From contig JAPOVF010000279.1 of NCBI GenBank assembly GCA_026708285.1, positions 17,880 to 59,848 of the forward strand: 41,969 bases of DNA. The letters run 5' to 3'. This stretch comes from Acidobacteriota bacterium (GTDB lineage: Bacteria > Acidobacteriota > Thermoanaerobaculia > Multivoradales > Multivoraceae). Positions 8,717 through 18,112 of this stretch are shown one piece after another. Position numbers and translations under genes: made by a program. A model generated the notes under the pieces. The model saw nothing but the letters and a program-made list of their open reading frames with translations, was not told where the DNA came from and did no database searches. Position 1 is the stretch's first letter. Each line of letters starts with the position of its first letter.

Positions 8717-8749
8717 TTCATGACCATAACAGTCACATTAGTCAACATT
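8717..8749 (-). promoter_or_regulatory. candidate promoter/operator of the siroheme reductase operon
   Basis: An AT-richer stretch interrupts GC-rich DNA upstream of the reductase. Minus strand: TTGACT (8745-8740) is followed 17 bases later by CATGAA, or 18 bases later by ATGAAT, a plausible sigma-70 pair. Plus strand: the -35 area is a near-tandem repeat, AGTCACATT then AGTCAACATT (8731-8749), which could be a regulator site. The TTGACTAAT core faintly recalls Rrf2/IscR-type operators, but I cannot assign a regulator. Confidence 0.4.
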
Positions 8750-8825
8750 CTACGCAAAACCGGCAGCGAACGTTGCGTGCCGGGACGCAGGTTCGAGGAC
8801 GACCGCCGTTCGGCGGACGGTCTGG

Positions 8826-9704
8826 CTACATCAGATCGCTGAAGTGGACCGGCTTGGGAAAGCTGGCGGATGCGGCGCGGATCTTCTCGCCGATGGCGGC
8901 GACATCCCACGGATCCTGGTCGTTCGGCCGGCTGGCGATCTCGAGCGCCTGCCAGGCCAGGAGCGACACCTTGTTCCCGCCGACCGCGAAGATCCGGCCG
9001 GTGATGTCCGCCGCGTCCTCGCTGCACAGCCAGACGACGGCCGGCGACACCTTCTCGGGCGCCAGCGGCTCGGCGGTGGTTGCCGGCATGATGTCCTCGG
9101 TCAGGCGGGACCAGGCCGCGGGAGCGAGAAGATTCACCGTGACGCCGTACTTGGTGCCCTCGAGCGCGAGACAGCGCATGAACCCGGCCATCCCGGCCTT
9201 GGCGGCGCCGTAGTTCGTCTGTCCGAAGTTGCCGAGCAGGCCGGAGGTCGAACTCGTCATGATGATCCGGCCGCCGGACTCCTGCTCGATCATCTGGTCG
9301 TAGGCAGCCTTGGTCACGAGGTAGGTGCCGCGCAGGTGCACGTCGAGGACGATGTCCCACAGCTCGTCCGTCATGTTCTTGAACGACTTGTCGCGCAGGA
9401 TGCCGGCGTTGTTGATCGCGATGTCGAGCTTGCCGAACTCGTCCACGGCGCGCTGGACCATCGCCCGGGCGGCATCGCCGTCCGAGACCGAGCCGTAGTC
9501 CGCGACCGCTTGACCGCCCGCGTCGCGGATCTCCTGGGCTACCTGGTCGGCCATGGCGGTGCCGGCGCCGGTGCCGTCCCGCGCTCCGCCCAGATCGTTG
9601 ACCACGACCGCAGCGCCTTCCTGCGCCAGGAGCAACGCGTGAGTGCGGCCGAGGCCGCCCCCAGCGCCTGTAACGAGTGCAACCTTGCCGTCGAGCAGAC
9701 CCAT
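8826..9704 (-). CDS. SDR-family oxidoreductase (3-hydroxyacyl-CoA dehydrogenase-like)
   Basis: Classical SDR of 292 residues. Cofactor loop VTGAGGGLGRTHALLLA (about 11-27), NNAG with IAINNAGILRD, catalytic Ser in MTSSTSG, and YGAAK with Tyr and Lys intact. VVNDLGG after the second strand and the insert containing GARDGTGAG resemble the dehydrogenase domain of peroxisomal multifunctional enzyme type 2 and related bacterial 3-hydroxyacyl-CoA dehydrogenases. The C-terminal extension (ALEIASRPNDQDPWDVAAIGEKI) also recurs in that group. Probable role: NAD-dependent oxidation of 3-hydroxyacyl-CoA or a steroid-like alcohol. An AAGGGA ribosome-binding site lies ahead of the ATG. Monocistronic as far as seen. 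Confidence 0.9.
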   Translation of the reverse strand: MGLLDGKVALVTGAGGGLGRTHALLLAQEGAAVVVNDLGGARDGTGAGTAMADQVAQEIRDAGGQAVADYGSVSDGDAARAMVQRAVDEFGKLDIAINNAGILRDKSFKNMTDELWDIVLDVHLRGTYLVTKAAYDQMIEQESGGRIIMTSSTSGLLGNFGQTNYGAAKAGMAGFMRCLALEGTKYGVTVNLLAPAAWSRLTEDIMPATTAEPLAPEKVSPAVVWLCSEDAADITGRIFAVGGNKVSLLAWQALEIASRPNDQDPWDVAAIGEKIRAASASFPKPVHFSDLM

Positions 9705-9775
9705 GGTGGATTCCCTTCCCTATCGTCGTCCTGTCTTGATGCGCCTATGACCGAAACGCGCGAAGTGTAGCCCGA

Positions 9776-9850
9776 AACACTGGGTGCGCCGGCCTTCTGG
9801 CCGGCATCCGGGCCGATGCCGCGAAGCGGCGAGGCGATGCCGCCCTTGGG
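9776..9850 (+). repeat. dispersed hairpin repeat, copy 1
   Basis: Begins AAACACTGGGTGCGCCGGC, then the perfect hairpin GCCGGCC-TTCT-GGCCGGC followed by CATCCGGG and a second GC-rich inverted section. It shares its first 19 bases with copy 2 at 24.87 kb and the ACTGGG(T/A)GCGC core with copy 3 at 35.24 kb. Lies between the SDR and the TPR gene, non-coding here. REP/BIME-like in form. Confidence 0.75.
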
Positions 9851-9862
9851 ACCTCGCCCCGG

Positions 9863-9868
9863 TAGAGT
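9863..9868 (+). promoter_or_regulatory. -10-like box TAGAGT before the TPR gene
   Basis: TAGAGT sits 7 nt before the ATG at 9876, predicting a transcript that starts at or next to the start codon. No ribosome-binding site fits in the gap. No consensus -35 is apparent. Confidence 0.4.
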
Positions 9869-9875
9869 CCCGTTG

Positions 9876-10631
9876 ATGAAGATCCCGGCTGCACGGTTCA
9901 TCGCTGGAGCTTTGGCCGCGCTGTGCCTCAGCGCTGCCACGAACACCAGTTCAGCGCAACAAGCACAGCAAGACCGGGACGAGCCCAGCGCGGCGATGCT
10001 GCTCCGGCAGGCAAGCCTTCACGAGTCCCGCGGCGACTACGAGGCGGCCATCGCCGGCTACGACCGCGCGATCGAGGCCGATCCGGGCGACTGGCAGCTG
10101 TATCTGCTGCGCGGATCGGCACGGTTCAAGGACGGCCGGATCGACGACTCGATCGAGGACTTCGACCGCGTCGTCGCACTCGATCCGTCGCAGGATCCGT
10201 ACCTGTGGCAGCGCGGCATCTCGTACTACTACGCCGGTCGTTTTGCCGACTGCCGCGGCCAGTTCGAGCGCCACCGGCTGGTCAACCCGAACGACGTGGA
10301 GAACGCGGTGTGGCACCTCCTTTGTGTCGCGACCGAGGACGGCCTGGAGGCGGCACAGGAGGCGATGCTGCCGGTCGGCCCGGATGCTCGCCGGCCGATG
10401 AAGGAGATCGACGCCCTGTTCCGGGGCGAGGGCAGTGTCGAGGAAGTCGAGGTGGCCGTGCAGGAAGAAGGTTCCGGCGCGCGCTTCTACGCCGATCTGT
10501 ACCTGGGCCTCTACTACGAACTCGTGGGCGAGGAAGAGAAAGCCGAGGCGGCGATCGAGCGCGCCGCGTCGCTACCCAACCGCGGCTACATGGTCGAGGT
10601 GGCGCGGGTGCATAGGCAACTCCAGCACTAG
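9876..10631 (+). CDS. exported tetratricopeptide-repeat protein
   Basis: 251 residues. A signal peptide (MKIPAARFIAGALAALCLSA...SSAQQ) is followed by about three TPR units: SLHESRGDYEAAIAGYDRAIEADPG, LRGSARFKDGRIDDSIEDFDRVVALDPS and the following YYAGRF segment. A second helical part runs to DLYLGLYYELVGEEEKAEAAIERAA near the C-terminus. TPRs mediate protein binding, so it is probably a periplasmic scaffold or lipoprotein-like partner. It resembles NlpI-type TPR proteins in layout, without an obvious lipobox. The start at 9876 puts the signal peptide at the N-terminus; the track start at 9816 would read through a dispersed repeat. Partner unknown. Confidence 0.85.
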   Translation: MKIPAARFIAGALAALCLSAATNTSSAQQAQQDRDEPSAAMLLRQASLHESRGDYEAAIAGYDRAIEADPGDWQLYLLRGSARFKDGRIDDSIEDFDRVVALDPSQDPYLWQRGISYYYAGRFADCRGQFERHRLVNPNDVENAVWHLLCVATEDGLEAAQEAMLPVGPDARRPMKEIDALFRGEGSVEEVEVAVQEEGSGARFYADLYLGLYYELVGEEEKAEAAIERAASLPNRGYMVEVARVHRQLQH

Positions 10632-10713
10632 CCGGCGCCGTCCTGCAGCAAGGCTCCGCTGTTGTCTGTGTCAAAGGAACATGTACGAGTTTGGCGCCTC
10701 CTCCAACCGTGGG

Positions 10714-10719
10714 TACGAT
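10714..10719 (+). promoter_or_regulatory. -10-like box TACGAT before the small coiled-coil gene
   Basis: TACGAT lies 6 nt before a GTG at 10726 that begins the conserved part of the protein, consistent with a leaderless start. It would lie inside the coding sequence if the upstream ATG 10681 were used. Confidence 0.35.
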
Positions 10720-10725
10720 GACTCC

Positions 10726-10998
10726 GTGATCGACACCCTGCAGGCGGCACGAGCGTTCCGGAAAGCGGGCTTCACGGAGGCTCAGGCGGAGGCCGTACTG
10801 CAGACGATGAAACTGGTGGTCGACGGCGATCTCGTGACCAAGGCGGACCTGCGGGTCGCGAAGGCGGACCTGCGGGCCGAGATCCAGACGGTCCGTACCG
10901 AAGTCCAGTCCCTGCGCGGAGACATCTACCGGCATCTGTGGATCATGGCGGCCGGCATCGTTGGGATGACGGTGGCGCTGGTCAAGCTGCTCCCCTGA
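10726..10998 (+). CDS. small coiled-coil membrane protein (DUF1640/CCDC90-like)
   Basis: About 90 residues. An N-terminal IDTLQAARAFRKAGFTEAQAEAVLQTM helix-turn-helix-like segment is followed by heptads with repeated KADLRVAKADLRAEIQ and a C-terminal membrane anchor, HLWIMAAGIVGMTVALVKLLP. This layout is common in small bacterial proteins related to DUF1640/CCDC90 (coiled coil plus C-terminal tail anchor). Function unknown; they likely trimerise. GTG 10726 is chosen because homologues begin almost directly at the IDTL motif and a -10-like box precedes it. ATG 10681, with an upstream AAGGA, would add 15 residues and is the main alternative. The ORF track's 187-aa version is an artefact of reading the TPR gene in another frame. 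Confidence 0.75.
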   Translation: MIDTLQAARAFRKAGFTEAQAEAVLQTMKLVVDGDLVTKADLRVAKADLRAEIQTVRTEVQSLRGDIYRHLWIMAAGIVGMTVALVKLLP

Positions 10999-11164
10999 GC
11001 CGACTTGCCGCAGCGGCACTTGGCGCCCGTTGCCGCGTTTGGGTGTGACCGCCCTCCATCTTCCCCAGGTAGGGACGATTCGATCGGAAAGGCCCGCTGG
11101 CGTCACTCGGGCCTCCCGGTGCGAGCATCTAGAGAACGCCACCTTCTGGGACTACTTCGACGGT

Positions 11165-12049
11165 CTACGGCACCAACTTGAGTTCGACTAGACGAGCGTT
11201 GCTGTGCCCCGCTCCCAGGAAGCCTGCGTCCAGAGTTACCGACCAGAGGATTCGTTCTTCCTCCTGCCAGACGAAGGCAGTCATCCTCCCAGGGGGCACC
11301 AGCAAGAGTGGCACAGACTCCACAACGGATCCGGTGAGGTGGAGAATCTGGGGCCTGCCGCTCCACGGTGTCAGTGCCACTCCACCGTCGGAGTCGAGGT
11401 AGGACACCGGAGGAAGGCCCATCTCGGGCATCCCCGCGTCGGCACTTTCGAATCGAACGATCTCGGTTTGGGTGATTCCGGGAGACGAGGATCTGCCTGA
11501 AGCGAATCGGCGCTGCTTCAAACCACCGGTCATCGCGATCCAAGCCGTTCCATCCTGGGAAATGCTCGACGAGGCACCGCCCCATCCTCTGGGCATGTTC
11601 CTCGGATCCCACTCCCAGTCGAGCTGCGGAGTACCGGCTTCGTCCAGTCCGTAGACTTGGTAGGCCCTGTCACAGTGATTGTCGCCTTCGGACAGGGGGA
11701 CGCAGTTGGTCAGAACGAACCGTCCGTCGGCGAGAAAACGAAGTGCCATCGCGTTGTCCGAGGGCACGGTAGCTGTGCGCGAGGTCAGTCTGTTCAAGTA
11801 GACCAGGAAGGTCGTTCCCTCCTCCCGGCCGTGGCCCTGAGCGACTGCAATCATCCCGGTTCCGTTGTCCCGAACGCTGCCGCCGACGATCCGACCTTTC
11901 GGGAGCTGCAACAACTCATCCGCCTTGACGTCGGCGGCGCAGGCGAAGAAGACAGTTGCCGAGAGCATGAAGCGCACGGCTCTCGGCAACGTGGCAAAGC
12001 GTCGTCGCGACTCCGGAATCGTAGGTTCGGGGCTTGGAGGCCTATCCAT
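11165..12049 (-). CDS. exported protein of unknown function, propeller-like
   Basis: 294 residues, not recognised. An N-terminal region with SRRRFATLPRAVRFMLSATVFFACA... and cleavage around VKA-DE suggests export. The mature part has short beta-rich blocks with recurring turns (RIVGGSVRDNGTGMIAVAQG, LRFLADGRFVLTN, SSISQDGTAWIAMTGG, VSYLDSDGGVALTPWSG, ILWSVTLDAGFLG) that read like blades of a beta-propeller, without WD or PQQ signatures. Four or five Cys occur, including a CVPLSEGDNHC pair. The ATG at 12049 overlaps the end of the upstream PQQ-propeller gene by 8 bases, so it is probably co-transcribed and coupled. Base composition looks less GC-rich than that gene. The preceding 166 bases on the plus-strand side (10999-11164) show no gene. 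Confidence 0.6.
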   Translation of the reverse strand: MDRPPSPEPTIPESRRRFATLPRAVRFMLSATVFFACAADVKADELLQLPKGRIVGGSVRDNGTGMIAVAQGHGREEGTTFLVYLNRLTSRTATVPSDNAMALRFLADGRFVLTNCVPLSEGDNHCDRAYQVYGLDEAGTPQLDWEWDPRNMPRGWGGASSSISQDGTAWIAMTGGLKQRRFASGRSSSPGITQTEIVRFESADAGMPEMGLPPVSYLDSDGGVALTPWSGRPQILHLTGSVVESVPLLLVPPGRMTAFVWQEEERILWSVTLDAGFLGAGHSNARLVELKLVP

Positions 12050-13367
12050 CGCCAGCGATCGCCCACAGGTGCCCGTCGGTGCGGATGTACCAGACGCCGC
12101 CGACCAGGGCCGGCGAGGCGATCGTCCGTTCGCCGATCCGGTTGACGTGGAGGAGTTCGAAGTCGGGCCCTTCCTTGATCACGAAGGTCTCGCCGTTGTC
12201 GTTGGTGAAGAAGATCTTGCCGCCGAAGGCGACCGGCGCGGCGGAGAAGCCCTCGCGCATCCGCTCGCCCAGGCGTTCCTGCCACACGACTTCGCCGCTC
12301 TTCGCCTCGTAGACCGTGATCACGCTGACCATGTCGTTGACCATGTAGAGGTACTCGCCGACCAGCATCGGCGCGACGACGAAGGGCGAGCCCTTGGCCG
12401 CGGTCCAGACGATGCGGCTGTCCGTCACGTCGCCGTTGCCGCCGGGACGGATCGCCAGGGTGGGGCCGGCGCGGCCGGAGGTGCTGAACAGCAGGTCGTG
12501 GCCGACCACGGGGCTGGGGATGACCTCGAAGGTCGTGCCGCCGGCGCGCCACAGTTCGCGGCCGTCTTCCGGCGCGTAGGCGATCACGTGGTGCTGGCTG
12601 TTGACGATGATCTCGTCGCGCTCCTCGCCGTCGTCGGTCGTGACCGAGATTGCGGCCGGAGAACTCCAGCCGACCCGGGTGTCCCGCTCCGTGCGCCAGA
12701 GTTCCTCGCCGGTGCGGCGGTCGAACGCCGCGATGAAGGAGGCGGCGCGCTGCTGCTCCTGCACGATGATCAGCCGCTCGCCGAGCAGAAGCGGCGACGA
12801 GGCGGTGCCGTGGAAGGCGTTCAACTCGCCGAAGGACTTGTGCCAGACGATCTCGCCGTCCATGTCGAGCGCCAGCAGGCCGTGGTTGCCGAGGTAGGCG
12901 TAGACGCGCTCGCCGTCGGTGGTCGGGGTCGAGGAAGCGTGGCCGTTCTTCGGGTAGGCGCGCTCGGGATTGGCCGCGGGCGCCGCGGTGGTCCAGAGCC
13001 GCTTCCCGGTCGCCCGGTCGAAGGCGAGCACGGAGCGTTTGGCGCCGGCCGCCTCGGCGGTCGTCAGGAGAATACGGTCGCCCCAGACGATCGGCGAGGA
13101 GTTGCCCCTGCCGGGAACCGGGACCTTCCAGCGTACGTTCTCCTCCGGGCCCCAACGGTCGACGTAGCCGCTGCCCGCAACTTCGCCCTGGCCGCTGGGA
13201 CCGCGCCACTGCGGCCAGGTGGTGGCCGGGTCCGCGTCCGCCGGCGTCATCCGCGCCCGTTCGTTGGCGGCGGCGGGGTCGGCGGCAAGTGCCGTGAGGA
13301 GGAAGGCGAAGGCGAACAGGCGAAGCGGCGTCATGCGAAGCATGCTTGAAGAAGTCGTGTGGCTCAT
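12042..13367 (-). CDS. exported PQQ-like beta-propeller repeat protein
   Basis: About 441 residues. Signal peptide after MTPLRLF (FAFAFLLTALAADPAAA), then WPQWRGPSGQGEVAGSG and repeated propeller blades ending in GxxLWxT or GEIVWHK-type tryptophan docking motifs (DRATGKRLWTT, DGEIVWHKSFG, DRRTGEELWRTE, YEAKSGEVVWQERLG). The family is often annotated PQQ-binding-like or BamB-like. The conserved PQQ/metal residues of true quinoprotein dehydrogenases are not evident, so it may be structural or sugar/polymer-binding rather than an enzyme. The start is ATG 13367 (MSHTTSSSML) with TATCAT six bases before it; internal ATGs at 13343 and 13334 are alternatives. The track's 13460 start would overlap the divergent reductase gene. 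Confidence 0.85.
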   Translation of the reverse strand: MSHTTSSSMLRMTPLRLFAFAFLLTALAADPAAANERARMTPADADPATTWPQWRGPSGQGEVAGSGYVDRWGPEENVRWKVPVPGRGNSSPIVWGDRILLTTAEAAGAKRSVLAFDRATGKRLWTTAAPAANPERAYPKNGHASSTPTTDGERVYAYLGNHGLLALDMDGEIVWHKSFGELNAFHGTASSPLLLGERLIIVQEQQRAASFIAAFDRRTGEELWRTERDTRVGWSSPAAISVTTDDGEERDEIIVNSQHHVIAYAPEDGRELWRAGGTTFEVIPSPVVGHDLLFSTSGRAGPTLAIRPGGNGDVTDSRIVWTAAKGSPFVVAPMLVGEYLYMVNDMVSVITVYEAKSGEVVWQERLGERMREGFSAAPVAFGGKIFFTNDNGETFVIKEGPDFELLHVNRIGERTIASPALVGGVWYIRTDGHLWAIAGDG

Positions 13368-13373
13368 ACCGGA

Positions 13374-13379
13374 ATGATA
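13374..13379 (-). promoter_or_regulatory. -10-like box TATCAT before the PQQ-propeller gene
   Basis: Reading the minus strand, TATCAT ends 6 nt before the ATG at 13367. It is a near-consensus -10 at a distance that implies a leaderless transcript. No TTGACA is visible at the expected -35. Confidence 0.5.
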
Positions 13380-13419
13380 GAACCTGCCGCGAATCGGAAC
13401 CCACTGGGAGCAGCATGGA

Positions 13420-14412
13420 ATGAGCGACACCTTTCGAGCGGTCGTCGTCGACAAGGTCAACGATCAGCACACCGCCGGCCTGCGTGACCTGGCGCTGGGC
13501 GACTTGCCCGAACACGACGTGCTGGTCGATGTCGAGTACTCCACCCTGAACTACAAGGACGGTCTGGCGATCACCGGCGCGGCGCCGATCTGCCGTTCGG
13601 TGCCGATGGTCTGCGGCGTCGACCTGGCCGGGACGGTGGCGGAGTCCGCTTCGGACTCTTTCTCCCCCGGCGACCGCGTGCTGGTCAACGGCTACGGGCT
13701 GAGCGAGAGCCACTGGGGCGGTTACTCGCAGAAGGCGCGGATGAAGCCGGAGTGGCTCGTTCCGGTGCCGGAGGCCTTCACCAACCTGCACGCGATGGCG
13801 ATCGGCACTGCCGGGTACACGGCGATGTTGTGCGTGATGGCGCTGCAGGATCACGGTGTGACGCCGGAGAGCGGCGATGTCGTCGTGACCGGCGCCGCTG
13901 GGGGCGTGGGCTCGGTGGCCGTGGCGCTGCTGGCGCGGGCCGGCTACCGGGTGATTGCCTCCACCGGACGCGAGGCGGAACATGACTACCTGAGCCGTCT
14001 GGGCGCCGCCGACTTCATCGCCCGCGACACGCTGGCGGCGAAGCCGCGGCCGATCGGCCGGGAGAGCTGGGCCGGCGCGGTCGACGTCGTCGGCTCGGCG
14101 ACGCTTGCGAACCTGATCGCACAGACCCGCTACGGCGGCTGCGTGGCCGCCTGCGGACTCGCTGGCGGCATGGATCTGCCGTCGAGCGTCTATCCCTTCA
14201 TCCTGCGCGGCGTGGTGCTCGCGGGCGTCGACTCCGTGATGGCGTCCATGGAGCGGCGGCGGGAGGCCTGGCGCCGGCTGGCCGCGGAGCTTCCGGCCGA
14301 CCTGCTGTCCGAGATGACGACGGTCGAGCCGATGAGCCGGATCGAGGAACTGGCGGCGTCGATCCTGGCGGGCCGGACGCGCGGCAGGGTGGTCATCGAC
14401 GTCAACGCGTGA
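13420..14412 (+). CDS. acuI: YhdH/AcuI family acrylyl-CoA reductase-like oxidoreductase
   Basis: Medium-chain dehydrogenase/reductase without zinc, 330 residues. The family reduces acryloyl-CoA to propionyl-CoA with NADPH (AcuI) or acts as a quinone-oxidoreductase-like enzyme (YhdH). Visible motifs: STLNYKDGLAITG near 40-55, the family signature CGVDLAGTV, NGYGLSESHWGGYSQKAR, and a Rossmann glycine motif VVVTGAAGGVGSVAV at about 152-166. The ending RTRGRVVIDVNA is also typical. ATG 13420 is well supported by homologue-like start MSDTFRAVVVD. Its TGA overlaps a potential GTG of the PQQ dehydrogenase, so the two may be co-transcribed. AcuI is used in dimethylsulfoniopropionate or 3-hydroxypropionate metabolism; which applies here is not shown. 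Confidence 0.9.
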   Translation: MSDTFRAVVVDKVNDQHTAGLRDLALGDLPEHDVLVDVEYSTLNYKDGLAITGAAPICRSVPMVCGVDLAGTVAESASDSFSPGDRVLVNGYGLSESHWGGYSQKARMKPEWLVPVPEAFTNLHAMAIGTAGYTAMLCVMALQDHGVTPESGDVVVTGAAGGVGSVAVALLARAGYRVIASTGREAEHDYLSRLGAADFIARDTLAAKPRPIGRESWAGAVDVVGSATLANLIAQTRYGGCVAACGLAGGMDLPSSVYPFILRGVVLAGVDSVMASMERRREAWRRLAAELPADLLSEMTTVEPMSRIEELAASILAGRTRGRVVIDVNA

Positions 14413-14435
14413 GCGACCTAAGGGGGAAGAGTCGA

Positions 14436-16511
<2,076 letters not shown>

Positions 16512-16572
16512 GTTTCGGCGCGTACAATCCCTCGGGCACTTTCCCGGCACCGAGCAACGAAGGAGAACGAAG

Positions 16573-17544
16573 ATGTTGCGACTTGGCGAATGGACGAACC
16601 GACGGCGTCTTGGTGTTCTTGCCGCCTGCGCCTTCCTGTTGGCATCGGTAGGGGGAGCGGCGATGGGCAGTGACCTGATGGATCGGGTGGAGCACGGCTA
16701 CGCCGACTCGAACGGCGTCAAGATCCACTTTGCTTCGATCGGCGAAGGCCCGCTGGTCGTGATGATCCACGGCTTCCCGGACTTCTGGTACTCGTGGCGG
16801 CACCAGATGGAGGAGCTGTCGAGCGACTTCCAGGTCGTCGCGATCGACCAGCGCGGCTACAACAAGAGTGACCAGCCCGAGGGCGACGAGAACTACGACA
16901 TGCGCTACCTGGTCGGCGACGTGGCGGCCGTGATCCGTCACCTCGGCCGCGACAGGGCGACGATCGTGGGCCATGACTGGGGCGGCGCGGTCGCCTGGCA
17001 GTTCGCGTTCCACGTGCCGCAGATGACCGAGCGGCTGATCATCCTGAATCTGCCGCATCCGAACGGCATGGCCCGGGAACTCGCGAACAACGCCGAGCAG
17101 CAGCAGAACAGCGGCTACGCCCGCAAGTTCCAGGAGGGCAGCCCCAGCGACCCGGACATCTTCTTCGGCATGCCGATGACGCCGCAGACGCTCTCCGGCT
17201 GGGTGCGCGACGAGGACGCGAGGAAGCACTACCAGGCGGCGTTCGAGCGCTCCGACTTCGACGCGATGCTGGCCTACTACAAGCGGAACTACCCGCGTGA
17301 AGGCGGTGGCGGCATCGGTCAGGCGGAGGGCCAGGAAACGCCCCGCCTCGGCATGCCGGTGCTCCAGTTCCACGGCCTGGACGACACGGCGCTGCACTCC
17401 GACGGCCTGAACAACACCTGGGACTGGCTGGACAGCGATCTGACCCTCGTCACCGTGCCGGGCGCCAACCACTTCGTGCAGGAGGATGCGGCCGACCTCG
17501 TCTCCACGACGATGAAGTGGTGGCTGCTGTCGCGGGTGAAGTAG
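16573..17544 (+). CDS. exported alpha/beta hydrolase, epoxide-hydrolase/dehalogenase-like
   Basis: About 323 residues: signal peptide ([23 protein letters not shown]), then the alpha/beta hydrolase core. Motifs: oxyanion [14 protein letters not shown] (about 66-79), DQRGYNKSD, nucleophile elbow GHDWGG with Asp near 133, cap domain with paired Tyr candidates ([11 protein letters not shown]), and the C-terminal GANHFVQED with the catalytic His. HGFP plus GHDWGG is the classical soluble epoxide hydrolase signature; fluoroacetate/haloalkane dehalogenases are the alternative. Export is unusual for this family but occurs. ATG 16573 follows AAGGAG at good spacing, and TACAAT (16523-16528) could be its -10, so this gene appears to have a leadered transcript. 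It lies 61 bases after the PQQ dehydrogenase stop. Confidence 0.9.
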   Translation: MLRLGEWTNRRRLGVLAACAFLLASVGGAAMGSDLMDRVEHGYADSNGVKIHFASIGEGPLVVMIHGFPDFWYSWRHQMEELSSDFQVVAIDQRGYNKSDQPEGDENYDMRYLVGDVAAVIRHLGRDRATIVGHDWGGAVAWQFAFHVPQMTERLIILNLPHPNGMARELANNAEQQQNSGYARKFQEGSPSDPDIFFGMPMTPQTLSGWVRDEDARKHYQAAFERSDFDAMLAYYKRNYPREGGGGIGQAEGQETPRLGMPVLQFHGLDDTALHSDGLNNTWDWLDSDLTLVTVPGANHFVQEDAADLVSTTMKWWLLSRVK

Positions 17545-17648
17545 CGGCCAGATCCCGGAGAAGGGTCGGTTCCAGGCGGGCGCCCGTGAGTGCGTCACGG
17601 AAAGGAACGTCCCCAAGGCTGGGTAGGTGCTTCCAGGAGTGAACTGAT

Positions 17649-17864
17649 ATGGCCGACGACACGTACTTCGAGATCTACAAAGATGAAGCAGACGAGTGGA
17701 GATGGCGCTTTCGTGTTGCCGGAACCAGACAGATAGTCGGTGCATCCAACAAGAGCTACGAGACGAGGAAGGACTGTCAGGACTCCATCGACGTCATGAA
17801 GACCTGTCGTGGTTCTCGCGTTTACGACCTGACCGAGAAGCCGCAGCAGACAGAGATCGGATGA
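17649..17864 (+). CDS. DUF1508 (YegP-like) small protein
   Basis: 71 residues forming one DUF1508 unit: YFEIYKDEADEWRWRFRVAGTRQIVGASN, then the conserved SYETRKDCQDSIDVMK helix. These alpha/beta units bind or dimerise in unknown ways; YegP-like proteins have two units, this has one. The RBS CAGGAG lies ahead of the ATG. Sequence is distinctly less GC-rich than neighbours (AAAGATGAAGCAGACGAG), the first sign of an accessory island running to about 19.8 kb. Function unknown; the family is often found among stress or mobile-region genes. Confidence 0.8.
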   Translation: MADDTYFEIYKDEADEWRWRFRVAGTRQIVGASNKSYETRKDCQDSIDVMKTCRGSRVYDLTEKPQQTEIG

Positions 17865-17900
17865 AGTCGTGTATTGGGAGGTCCAGGACGGTTGACAGCG

Positions 17901-18026
17901 ATGGGGCCATCTACCGTCCCGCGCCAGGTCTGCCAAGTGGAGAAGTGCGACCGGATGGACTTCGATGATGGGGAGCCATGGTGCGCGCGCTGTCTCGGGG
18001 AGGACGACGCAGTCGACCGCTGGTGA
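17901..18026 (+). CDS. 41-residue Cys4 (zinc-ribbon-like) microprotein
   Basis: Too short for the ORF track. From ATG 17901: MGPSTVPRQVCQVEKCDRMD... ending ...CARCLGEDDAVDRW, stop TGA 18024. Four Cys arranged C11-x4-C16 and C28-x2-C31 with an acidic stretch between, which is a plausible single zinc site. The composition is protein-like, and it lies in the gap between two accessory genes on the same strand. TTGACA occurs at 17892, just before the start, but is too close to act as its own -35. No homologue known to me; might be a regulator or the C-terminal relic of a larger zinc-ribbon protein. Confidence 0.4.
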   Translation: MGPSTVPRQVCQVEKCDRMDFDDGEPWCARCLGEDDAVDRW

Positions 18027-18112
18027 GTGTCCAGCAGGCCCCTTGCCTCTGCACACGCTCCCGGCGTATGTGCTGCGCCAGCCTGGACTAGACCGGGGAT
18101 GGTGAGGGCGTA

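Noticed and set aside
8731-8749. Assigning the reductase operator to IscR or CysB
   Set aside because: Only a short TTGACTAAT core is similar; no full palindrome of either regulator is present.
10435-10680. N-terminal part of the 187-aa ORF before the small coiled-coil protein
   Set aside because: Out-of-frame reading of the TPR gene; no conserved sequence until about residue 98.
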